DNA from: CAYMCV01 sp964389005 | GTDB lineage: Bacteria; Bacillota; Clostridia; Lachnospirales; Lachnospiraceae | Assembly: GCA_964389005.1 (NCBI GenBank) | Contig: CAYMCV010000053.1 | Span: forward strand, 1-16,517 | Direction of reading: 5' to 3' | Length of the DNA stretch: 16,517 nucleotides | Shown: one piece after another, positions 1 through 6,340 of the stretch | How the letters are laid out: each line of letters begins with the position of its first letter | How positions within the stretch are numbered: position 1 is the first letter of the stretch | Notes under the pieces: model-generated | Databases searched by the model: none | What the model saw: only the letters and a program-made list of their open reading frames with translations | What the model was told of the DNA's origin: nothing | Position numbers and translations under genes: made by a program

Positions 1-1
1 T

Positions 2-838
2 CTGAGTGAGGGATACACAAAACTGGTTGAATACACGATTTCTGTGCCAATAAGCAATCCTGTGGACGGAAATGTAACAGGTAATATAACAGTACCGTTG
101 CCTAGCGGATACGATGGGGCAAGTGCCAAGACACTTGACGGAATATCGGCAAGTGGCAGTACATCAACCACTGTAACTTTTCCGGTAACACTGTCAGGAG
201 GCTTTGGTACGTTTACAGCAGAATACAAGGAGGCGACTACGCCACCCGCGGGAGATGAAACAGGAACTGTACCAACAGGTGGGCAAAATAGTAATACAAG
301 TTCTTCGCAATCAACAATTGACTTGACTGCTACATTTAAGGGTGTCGGAGGCGAAGAAGGAATCTGTAAGCAAACGGTGCAGGGACCAAAATTTGAGACA
401 GTCATTTTGGCAAAAATGCCGGCAGGGTGCAAAGTAGCATTTTCATTTAATCTGTTAATCAAAGAAAATGGAAGTTTCGTAACAAATTATACACTTCGAA
501 ACGGGAAATTGGTACTCAACATCCCGAAGGAATGGCAAAAGGCGGGGAGAAGCTTTGCAATCATCGGAGTGGATAAAGACGGTGTTGCTAAGATTTTTAC
601 CGATGAAGATTCGAATGATGCAACGTTTACGACAACGCTTAACATCGAAGGGTATGCATTTGCGTTAATTTACTCGGATGACGGAATGTTTGCAGCGAGC
701 GGAATCTATATCGTAACGTCGGGGGATACTTTGTCGCAGATTGCAAGGAAACTAGATAAGACTGTGCCTTACCTGGTTGATAAAAATCATCTTACGAATC
801 CGAATCGATTAAAAGTCGGTCAAAAAATCGTGTACTAA
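2..838 (+). CDS. C-terminal part of a secreted or surface protein with a terminal LysM domain (5' end outside window)
   Basis: The frame is open to the left edge, so only the last 278 residues are visible; a GTG at 44 is internal and probably not the start. The visible part holds beta-rich, Thr/Ser/Gly-rich sequence, then a low-complexity linker with PPAGDETG and GGQNSN that looks like a spacer between extracellular domains. A second beta-rich module follows (IPKEWQKAGRSFAIIGVDKDG). The last roughly 48 residues are a LysM module: the YIVTSGDTLSQIARKL signature, then LTNPNRLKVGQKIVY. LysM binds N-acetylglucosamine in peptidoglycan or chitin, so the protein is probably anchored non-covalently to the cell wall. 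The catalytic or adhesive role of the missing N-terminal part cannot be told. The LysM call is firm; the overall function is unknown. Confidence 0.8.
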   Translation: MSEGYTKLVEYTISVPISNPVDGNVTGNITVPLPSGYDGASAKTLDGISASGSTSTTVTFPVTLSGGFGTFTAEYKEATTPPAGDETGTVPTGGQNSNTSSSQSTIDLTATFKGVGGEEGICKQTVQGPKFETVILAKMPAGCKVAFSFNLLIKENGSFVTNYTLRNGKLVLNIPKEWQKAGRSFAIIGVDKDGVAKIFTDEDSNDATFTTTLNIEGYAFALIYSDDGMFAASGIYIVTSGDTLSQIARKLDKTVPYLVDKNHLTNPNRLKVGQKIVY

Positions 839-864
839 TACATAGGGGCGAAAATGTTATCAAA

Positions 865-947
865 GTGTTGGTGTTACAAGGGGACGGGGCAAGTGTACCA
901 TTGCGAGGCAATGGTACACTTGCCCCGTCCCCTTGTAACACCAACAC
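865..947. repeat. Perfect 40-bp inverted repeat with 3-base loop (REP/BIME-like palindrome)
   Basis: Bases 865-904 are the exact reverse complement of 908-947, with loop GAG at 905-907. Each arm contains GTGTTACAAGGGGACGGGGC. Outside the arms, AATGTT (853-858) and AACATT (953-958) add a short outer stem across a small internal loop. No T-tract follows, so it is not a classical intrinsic terminator, although as RNA it would form a very stable hairpin that could stop or protect transcripts of the LysM gene. GGGGACGG-type hairpins are, from memory, typical of REP elements mobilised by RAYT (Y1-type) transposases; no transposase lies nearby and no target-site duplication is evident. The repeat is certain; the family assignment is inference. 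Confidence 0.9.
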
Positions 948-971
948 CCTGCAACATTAAGCAGATTTGTA

Positions 972-1000
972 GCATATCCCATTTCCCAACTTCATACAAT
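972..1000 (+). promoter_or_regulatory. Sigma-E-like promoter of spoIIID
   Basis: GCATATC at 972-978 is followed after 14 bases by CATACAAT at 993-1000. This closely fits the mother-cell sigma-E consensus known from Bacillus subtilis (-35 GHATATT, -10 CATACAnT). In B. subtilis spoIIID is transcribed by sigma-E, so both position and pattern agree. The start of transcription would fall near 1007, about 20 bases before the TTG start codon. Confidence 0.75.
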
Positions 1001-1017
1001 GTAAAAAAGTTCAAAGT

Positions 1018-1022
1018 GGGGA
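1018..1022 (+). promoter_or_regulatory. Ribosome binding site supporting the TTG start of spoIIID
   Basis: GGGGA lies 5 bases before TTG at 1028. It supports that start over the longer open frame, which runs back to an ATG at 854 through the inverted repeat and upstream of the promoter. Confidence 0.5.
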
Positions 1023-1027
1023 CGTTG

Positions 1028-1279
1028 TTGAAGAATTACATTGAGGAAAGAGCCAGGGAGGTTGCGCTCTATATCATCGAGTCGAACGCCACGGTACGCC
1101 AGACGGCTAAGAAGTTCGGAATCAGTAAAAGTACCGTACATAAAGACGTAACGGAACGTTTGGAGCAGATTGATCCGACGTTGGCCAAAAGAGCTCGTGT
1201 CGTGTTGGATATCAACAAATCCGAGAGGCATATACGTGGTGGACTGGCAACAAAGGAGAAATATGCGCGTCAGCATTAA
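1028..1279 (+). CDS. spoIIID: Stage III sporulation transcriptional regulator SpoIIID
   Basis: SpoIIID is a small DNA-binding protein that switches genes on and off in the sporulating mother cell under sigma-E and prepares the switch to sigma-K. Starting at TTG 1028 gives 83 residues, near the 93 of the B. subtilis protein and aligned with its N-terminus (M-KNYIEER against MHDYIKER). The helix-turn-helix is at about residues 23-42 (VRQTAKKFGISKSTVHKDVT) and the conserved basic C-terminal segment HIRGGLATKEKY at 68-79. The frame is open back to 854, but that extension translates the inverted repeat and precedes the promoter, so it is not real; GTG 1016 and TTG 1025 are less likely alternatives. 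The gene is flanked by its own promoter and terminator. The identification is secure, the exact start fairly so. Confidence 0.95.
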   Translation: MKNYIEERAREVALYIIESNATVRQTAKKFGISKSTVHKDVTERLEQIDPTLAKRARVVLDINKSERHIRGGLATKEKYARQH

Positions 1280-1292
1280 CATATGTATTCAG

Positions 1293-1327
1293 AAAAAAGC
1301 AGTATCTGCGAAAGATGCTGCTTTTTT
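1293..1327 (+). terminator. Intrinsic terminator after spoIIID
   Basis: The arms 1293-1307 and 1313-1327 pair over 15 positions (one G-U pair) around the loop at 1308-1312. The right arm ends in six T. It separates spoIIID from the fatty acid operon. Confidence 0.85.
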
Positions 1328-1388
1328 CGTGATACAACTGCTTGATTACACAAACAAGACGGCTGTCTGTAATCATCAAAAATAATGC

Positions 1389-1418
1389 TTGACAAAAGTC
1401 TCATTATTTGCTAATTAT
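1389..1418 (+). promoter_or_regulatory. Probable housekeeping promoter of the fatty acid operon
   Basis: A perfect -35 box TTGACA is at 1389-1394. The -10 box is weaker: TAATTA at 1412-1417 after 17 bases, preceded by TG at 1409-1410 (extended -10), or AATTAT at 1413-1418 after 18 bases. The leader to acpP would be about 70 bases and is very AT-rich. No other promoter-like pair of this quality is seen between the spoIIID terminator and acpP. Confidence 0.65.
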
Positions 1419-1420
1419 TA

Positions 1421-1450
1421 TTTAAAGTATTTTAGTTAAAAATATTTAAA
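1421..1450. promoter_or_regulatory. Candidate operator: 30-bp imperfect palindrome over the transcription start
   Basis: Reading across 1421-1450: TTTAAA, three bases, TTTTA, two bases, TAAAA, three bases, TTTAAA; 22 of 30 positions are symmetric about 1435/1436. It lies just downstream of the proposed -10 box, where a bound repressor would block transcription. In streptococci the MarR protein FabT represses fab genes through an AT-rich palindrome, and a MarR gene lies at the end of this operon. The sequence is not the FapR consensus. Binding is inference; AT-rich DNA can be palindromic by chance. Confidence 0.4.
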
Positions 1451-1494
1451 TAAAAAATTAAAACAAAACAGCGCATGCGAAAACGGAGGAAATT

Positions 1495-1725
1495 ATGACA
1501 TTCGAAAAAGTAAGAGACATTATTGTAGAAACAATCAACTGTAATCAGGAAGAGGTTACCATGGAAGCAACGCTTTCCGAAGACCTTGCAATTGACAGCT
1601 TGGATGCCGTCGAACTCAGTATGGCTTTGGAAGAGGCCTTTGAGATTAAGATTCAGGATGAAGAAATGGCAACCATGAAACGCGTTTCCGACATCGTGGA
1701 ATTTCTTGACAAAAACACAAAATAG
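1495..1725 (+). CDS. acpP: Acyl carrier protein
   Basis: This small acidic protein (76 residues) carries the growing acyl chain as a thioester on a phosphopantetheine arm. The attachment site is Ser35 in the DSLDAVEL motif, followed by the recognition helix ELSMALEEAFEIKI. Length and fold fit the family. GGAGGA at 1485-1490 gives a clear ribosome site. It is the first gene of the operon, ahead of the carboxylase subunits, and supplies the carrier used by FabD, FabH, FabF, FabG, FabZ and FabK below. Confidence 0.96.
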   Translation: MTFEKVRDIIVETINCNQEEVTMEATLSEDLAIDSLDAVELSMALEEAFEIKIQDEEMATMKRVSDIVEFLDKNTK

Positions 1726-1751
1726 GAATTGCGGAAGGGAAAGACGCGGAA

Positions 1752-2180
1752 ATGACAGAACAGGAAGTTATCAACATTATGCATGAATTTGCATCGCTTG
1801 GACTCACGTATTTCTCCTGCAAGGATGCGAATACGGAACTTGTATTGAAACAAAAACCATCATCGGCAGTGAAGGCGCATGAGGAAACAATTGTTTCACA
1901 GGATGCAAAAACCAATGAGAAAGCAATCGCGGTATCCGATGCCGTATGTATCAAAGCACCGCTGGTCGGTGTGTTTTATGAGGCGTCCTCCCCGGACGCT
2001 GCTCCTTTTATCGAAGTCGGACAACACGTTTTAAAGGGTGATACGGTTGCACTGATTGAGGCGATGAAGATGATGAATGAGGTGAAGTCTCCCGTCAGCG
2101 GAAAGGTACAAAAGATTCTGGCTAAAAATGGCGAGATGGTGGAGTTTGATCGGGTTCTGATTGAGATTGCGGAGGATTAA
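1752..2180 (+). CDS. accB: Biotin carboxyl carrier protein of acetyl-CoA carboxylase
   Basis: AccB (142 residues) carries carboxybiotin between the biotin carboxylase (AccC) and the carboxyltransferase (AccDA). The C-terminal biotinyl domain spans about residues 67-142, with the attachment motif EAMKMMNE and biotin on Lys106. The family's 'thumb' region is present (GVFYEASSPDAAPFIEVG). The N-terminal 30 residues are a helical or extended segment and are followed by a flexible linker of about 35 residues rich in Lys, Ala and Glu. A purine-rich ribosome site (GGAAGGGAAAGA) precedes the ATG. It ends 5 bases before accC, so the two are probably translationally linked. Confidence 0.95.
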   Translation: MTEQEVINIMHEFASLGLTYFSCKDANTELVLKQKPSSAVKAHEETIVSQDAKTNEKAIAVSDAVCIKAPLVGVFYEASSPDAAPFIEVGQHVLKGDTVALIEAMKMMNEVKSPVSGKVQKILAKNGEMVEFDRVLIEIAED

Positions 2181-2185
2181 CGCCC

Positions 2186-3616
2186 ATGTTCAAAAAAATA
2201 TTGATTGCGAACCGCGGGGAAATTGCGCTTCGCATTATCCGCACCTGTCGTGAAATGGAAATTGACACGGTTGCGGTTTATTCCACGGCAGACAAAGAAG
2301 AATTGCATGTGCAATTGGCGGGAGAGGCTGTTTGTATCGGCCCTGCCGCGGCAAGCGAAAGTTATCTGAATATGAAGAATATTCTGGAGGCGGCAATCAG
2401 TACGGGTTGCGATGCCATTCACCCGGGATTTGGCTTTTTATCTGAGAACAGCGTATTTGCCGATTTGTGCCGCCAATGCGGAATCACATTTATCGGACCG
2501 TCGTCGGAGGTAATTAAAGCGATGGGTAATAAATCTGCGGCAAGAAAACTGATGCAGGAGAATCATGTACCTGTGGTTCCCGGTTCCGAAGGCAGTGTTC
2601 AAAGTGTGGAAGAAGCATATCGGGAGGCAAAAAGAATCGGTTATCCGGTATTAATCAAAGCGGCGGCAGGCGGCGGTGGACGCGGAATGCGCGTCGCGCA
2701 AAATGAAGAGGAACTTGAGAATGCATATCTGACCGCACGTGCCGAGACAAGAGCTTGTTTTCATGATGAAGAAATGTACATCGAAAAGTGGCTTTTACAT
2801 CCAAAACATGTTGAATTCCAGATACTTGCGGACGCATATGGCTCGGTGATTCATTTGGGAGAGCGCGATTGTTCGGTACAGCGAAAACACCAGAAAATGA
2901 TTGAAGAATCGCCATGTTGCAGTATTGACAAGGATTTATGGACGCAAATGGGAGAAACGGCTGTCAGGGCGGCCAAGGCGGCCGATTACGTGAATGCCGG
3001 TACGGTTGAGTTCATTTTGGACAGTGAGAATCATTTTTATTTTATTGAAATGAATACCAGAATTCAGGTGGAACACGGTGTTACCGAGATGCTGACGGGT
3101 GTTGATTTGATTCGTGAACAGATTCGAATTGCAGCCGGTTTGAATCTTTCGTATCGACAGGAAGATATCAAAAGACAAGGTCATGTCATAGAGTGCAGGA
3201 TTAATGCAGAAAATCCGCAGGAGAACTTCCGGCCTTCTCCGGGGACGGTGAATTTCATTCACTTACCGGGTGGGTGCGGCGTTCGTGTCGATACGGCAAT
3301 GTATCAGGGCTACACGGTGAGTCCGTTTTACGATTCCATGATTGCCAAGATACTGGTGTGCGGAAATACGCGTCTGGAAGCGATTCGCAGGATGCGTCGG
3401 GCATTGCAGGAGACAATTATTTTACTGTTCCTGCTGGGGAAATCTTTAAGGCGNNNNNNNNNNGAAGGAATTGATACGAACATCGAGTTTCAACATTTAT
3501 TGATGTATCGCGGTGAGTTTGTGCGTGGTAATTATAACACGGGATTTTTGGAGGAACAGAATGAATCCGTTTCAGAAAAGGCGAGAGAGTCTGATTACAT
3601 TAAGGTCGGAGCATGA
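2186..3616 (+). CDS. accC: Biotin carboxylase subunit of acetyl-CoA carboxylase (interrupted by an assembly scar)
   Basis: AccC uses ATP and bicarbonate to carboxylate the biotin on AccB, the first half of malonyl-CoA synthesis. The N-terminal domain opens with FKKILIANRGEIALRIIRTC. The ATP-grasp glycine loop AAAGGGGRGMRV is at about 159-170, Lys237 lies in KHQKMIEE, and the metal and catalytic residues are Glu275, Glu288, Asn290, Arg292 and Glu296. The usual QVEHPVTE reads QVEHGVTE here. After ALQETII the frame holds 14 extra codons (3422-3463), the last ten bases being N, and then resumes with EGIDTNIEF. Without them the protein is 462 residues and normal. The last 56 bases overlap accDA. 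The gene is probably intact in the cell. Confidence 0.9.
   Translation: MFKKILIANRGEIALRIIRTCREMEIDTVAVYSTADKEELHVQLAGEAVCIGPAAASESYLNMKNILEAAISTGCDAIHPGFGFLSENSVFADLCRQCGITFIGPSSEVIKAMGNKSAARKLMQENHVPVVPGSEGSVQSVEEAYREAKRIGYPVLIKAAAGGGGRGMRVAQNEEELENAYLTARAETRACFHDEEMYIEKWLLHPKHVEFQILADAYGSVIHLGERDCSVQRKHQKMIEESPCCSIDKDLWTQMGETAVRAAKAADYVNAGTVEFILDSENHFYFIEMNTRIQVEHGVTEMLTGVDLIREQIRIAAGLNLSYRQEDIKRQGHVIECRINAENPQENFRPSPGTVNFIHLPGGCGVRVDTAMYQGYTVSPFYDSMIAKILVCGNTRLEAIRRMRRALQETIILLFLLGKSLRXXXXEGIDTNIEFQHLLMYRGEFVRGNYNTGFLEEQNESVSEKARESDYIKVGA
3422..3463. other. Assembly scar in accC: 32 foreign bases plus a 10-N gap (3454-3463)
   Basis: The run of ten N at 3454-3463 is preceded by 32 bases that match nothing expected in AccC. 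Joining base 3421 directly to 3464 gives ALQETIIEGIDTNIEF, the normal family sequence, with the frame kept. The simplest reading is two contigs joined with a nominal gap, the left one carrying an erroneous tip. A true 42-base insertion is less likely. Confidence 0.8.
3550..3555 (+). promoter_or_regulatory. Ribosome binding site fixing the accDA start
   Basis: GGAGGA is 5 bases before ATG 3561. The open frame extends back to 3513, but this site and the start of family-like sequence at MNPFQKRR favour 3561. Confidence 0.75.
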
Positions 3617-5312
3617 TATTCGGCGTAACAGAGAGAAACGACGCGAAGCGGTGGTTGATTTGAATAAGTTGTTCGTCATCTGTGAGCACTGTCAGGCTTC
3701 TTACCCCAAGGGGGAGTTAAAAAGTCACGATTACATATGTCCACTTTGCGGCTTCCATGCCAAAATGCCCTATGCAGCCAGATTGCACCTTATTATGGAT
3801 GCAGGCGAGCTACGTGAATTAAATAAGCGTTTGGTTGGGTGTGACCCACTGAAATTCGACGGTTATCCCGAAAAAGTGGAGCGACTGCAGAATAAGACAT
3901 CGCTGACGGAGGCGGTTGTGACCGTAACCGGTACCATTGCCGGAGAGAAAGTTGTAGTCGGTGTCATGGATTCCCGTTTTTTAATGGGGAGTATGGGAGT
4001 CGCGGTCGGCGAAAAAATTGCGCGTGCATTCGAGTACGCAACACAGAACCGTCTACCCGTTATCATGTTTTCGGCAAGTGGCGGCGCAAGAATGCAGGAA
4101 GGTATTTTCTCATTGATGCAAATGGCGAAGACTGCGGGAGCGGTCAATCGGCATAAGCAGGAAGGACTGTTGTTCATTTCCTGTCTGACCCATCCGACAA
4201 CAGGCGGTGTTACGGCAAGCTTTGCAAGCCTGGGAGACATCATTCTTGCAGAACCGCAGGCATTGATTGGATTTGCCGGCCCGCGTGTGATTGAACAAAC
4301 CATACAGCAGACATTACCGGAAGGATTTCAGACATCGGAGTATCTGTTGGAGCATGGCTTTGTGGATGCAATCGTGCCGCGGGAGCAAATGCGCGCAACA
4401 CTGGCGCAACTGTTAAAACTGCATCGGAAAAGGAATATGCTAAAAATGAATCCCGGGAAGCAGCCTCTGTTCAAGAAAAGGGCGACAAGTATCAAAACGG
4501 CAGCAGAACGTGTACGCATTGCACGCCAGCAGGGAAGACCGAATGCAAAAGACTATATTGCGGTGTTATTTGATGATTTTATCGAATTGCATGGAGACCG
4601 CTTGTGTATGGAGGATCGGAGCATCATCGGCGGAATCGCATCTTTTTGCGGTAAATCCGTAACGGTTATCGGTGAATGCAAGGGGAAAACACTTGCGGAG
4701 AATGTGACAAGAAATTTTGCCATGCCGAATCCGGAAGGGTATCGAAAAGTGCAGAGGCTTGCAAGAGAGGCAGAACGCTTCAGACGGCCGATTATCACGT
4801 TGATTGATACACCGGGCGCGTATCCGGGAATCGAGGCGGAAGCGCATGGACAGGGTGAAGCCATTGCTTCCTGCTTGGAATTGTTTTCCGGTTTGACGGT
4901 GCCTGTGATAGCCATTATCATCGGTGAGGGCGGAAGCGGAGGCGCATTGGCACTCGGGGTGGCCAATACGGTGATCATGCTTGAGAATTCCATATATTCT
5001 ATCTTATCGCCGGAGGGATTCGCCAGTATTTTGTGGAAAGATGCCGGAAGAAGTGAAGAGGCTTGCGAAGTCATGAAACTGACGGCGCAGGATTTGCACC
5101 GGTTTGGCATTGTCGATTATGTCATAAATGAACCGGAATTCGGTTTGAAAGACCATTTGGATGAGATTGAACAGGAACTAAAAATGCTGTTGTATTCGGA
5201 GCTGATGCGATATGAGAAAATGAGCTTATCCGCGATACAGTCCCATCGATATCAAAAATTTAGAGAAATGGGTACTTTTTTGAAGGAAGAAGGAGTCGAA
5301 TCATATGTCTGA
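3561..5312 (+). CDS. accDA: Fused acetyl-CoA carboxylase carboxyltransferase, beta (AccD) + alpha (AccA) subunits
   Basis: The product (583 residues) moves the carboxyl group from biotin to acetyl-CoA, giving malonyl-CoA. Residues 1 to about 290 are AccD: a zinc finger with Cys41, Cys44, Cys60 and Cys63 (CEHC...CPLC), then the crotonase-type core with FSASGGARMQEG (170-181) and LTHPTTGGVTASFASLGD (209-226). A linker at 291-312 leads into AccA at about 313-583, with GECKGKTLAENVTRNF (371-386), LIDTPGAYPGIEAE (414-427) and GEGGSGGALALGVANT (455-470). AccD and AccA are separate in E. coli and B. subtilis; here one chain guarantees 1:1 supply. It starts inside accC (56-base overlap) and its end overlaps fabH by 8 bases, showing tight coupling. 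Confidence 0.95.
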   Translation: MNPFQKRRESLITLRSEHDIRRNREKRREAVVDLNKLFVICEHCQASYPKGELKSHDYICPLCGFHAKMPYAARLHLIMDAGELRELNKRLVGCDPLKFDGYPEKVERLQNKTSLTEAVVTVTGTIAGEKVVVGVMDSRFLMGSMGVAVGEKIARAFEYATQNRLPVIMFSASGGARMQEGIFSLMQMAKTAGAVNRHKQEGLLFISCLTHPTTGGVTASFASLGDIILAEPQALIGFAGPRVIEQTIQQTLPEGFQTSEYLLEHGFVDAIVPREQMRATLAQLLKLHRKRNMLKMNPGKQPLFKKRATSIKTAAERVRIARQQGRPNAKDYIAVLFDDFIELHGDRLCMEDRSIIGGIASFCGKSVTVIGECKGKTLAENVTRNFAMPNPEGYRKVQRLAREAERFRRPIITLIDTPGAYPGIEAEAHGQGEAIASCLELFSGLTVPVIAIIIGEGGSGGALALGVANTVIMLENSIYSILSPEGFASILWKDAGRSEEACEVMKLTAQDLHRFGIVDYVINEPEFGLKDHLDEIEQELKMLLYSELMRYEKMSLSAIQSHRYQKFREMGTFLKEEGVESYV

Positions 5313-6297
5313 ACAAATACAACAGGAAAAAATGTACCTAAAAGAGAAAACAGGTTCTAATGTGCCGGGACTGGAGATTGTTTCTTTTGGGAACTACGTT
5401 CCGACACAGCGAATTTCCAATGATGAAATGAATCGATATGTCGAGACCAATGATGAATGGATTACCACAAGAACCGGAATTAAAAATCGACATTTCGCGG
5501 AAGGAGAACTGAACGCGGAAATGGCGGCAAAAGCCGCCGAAGAGGCTTTGAATCGAGCGAAGATTAAGGGAGAAGACATCGGTTATTGTATCGTAACCAC
5601 TTTTACACCCGATAATCTTACGCCGTCTGTTGCGTGTCATGTGCAGGAATTGTTGGGGTTGCCGGAGGACGTTGTCTGTTTTGATGTCAACGGTGCTTGC
5701 AGCGGATTTTTATACGGATTGCAAATCATTCGCGGGTTGTTGATGCAAGATACCAAGAAATGTGCGTTGCTCATAGGCAGCGAAATGATTTCACGCGTCA
5801 TGGATTTTACAGATCGTGCGACTTGCGTTCTGTTCGGAGATGCATCGGCAGCAGCGGTTGTACGTTTAAAAATTGATGCACCGTACTACTTTACCGGCGG
5901 GACCAGAGGCGATGTGGAAATCATCAAATGTGCACTTTGTCCGGTGAAAACATCGATACTGATGAACGGAAAAGAGGTTTTTCGGTTTGCAACGCAAATT
6001 GTAGAAAAAAGTATTGAAGAACTGTGCGGGCAAGCGAAAATCACACCGGAGGATATCGATTTTTATGTGTGCCATCAGGCAAATAAAAGAATTATAGACC
6101 ATGTCCGCATTCATTTACAACTTCCAGAAGACAAATTTTATCTGAATCTGCAGGAGTACGGAAATACATCTTCGACCAGTATTCCTTTGGCATTGGAGGA
6201 AATGAGTTCGAAGGGATTGCTCAAAAGAGGAATGAAAATCGTGTGTGTCGGTTTCGGCGCAGGCCTCACATGGGGCGGTGTGTTGATGGAGTATTAG
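5305..6297 (+). CDS. fabH: 3-oxoacyl-ACP synthase III (FabH)
   Basis: FabH starts each fatty acid by condensing an acyl-CoA primer with malonyl-ACP. The catalytic triad is visible: Cys132 (DVNGACSGFLYGL), His257 (CHQANKRI) and Asn287 (EYGNTSSTS). The chain ends with the typical VGFGAGLTWGG. The length of 330 is slightly above usual because about 20 polar residues precede LEIVSFGNYVPTQRISN; AAGGAGT at 5290-5295 nevertheless supports ATG 5305. ATG 5332 and GTG 5362 are weaker alternatives. Whether the primer is acetyl-CoA or branched acyl-CoA cannot be told from the sequence alone. The 8-base overlap with accDA indicates translational coupling. Confidence 0.95.
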   Translation: MSEQIQQEKMYLKEKTGSNVPGLEIVSFGNYVPTQRISNDEMNRYVETNDEWITTRTGIKNRHFAEGELNAEMAAKAAEEALNRAKIKGEDIGYCIVTTFTPDNLTPSVACHVQELLGLPEDVVCFDVNGACSGFLYGLQIIRGLLMQDTKKCALLIGSEMISRVMDFTDRATCVLFGDASAAAVVRLKIDAPYYFTGGTRGDVEIIKCALCPVKTSILMNGKEVFRFATQIVEKSIEELCGQAKITPEDIDFYVCHQANKRIIDHVRIHLQLPEDKFYLNLQEYGNTSSTSIPLALEEMSSKGLLKRGMKIVCVGFGAGLTWGGVLMEY

Positions 6298-6340
6298 TGT
6301 ACGGCCGCTTGAAGATGTGTTGCGGCGGAAAGAGGAAAAC

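Noticed and set aside
865..947. Inverted repeat as a classical Rho-independent terminator for the LysM gene
   Set aside because: The hairpin is far longer than usual and no T-run follows (CCTGCAAC comes next), so it was listed as a repeat.
854..1027. In-frame upstream extension of spoIIID to an ATG at 854
   Set aside because: It translates the inverted repeat, lies before the sigma-E promoter, and has no likeness to SpoIIID; the family sequence starts at the TTG at 1028.
2186..3616. accC as a pseudogene or a true domain insertion
   Set aside because: The frame is kept on both sides, and removal of the 42 bases around the N run gives the expected family sequence, which points to assembly error.
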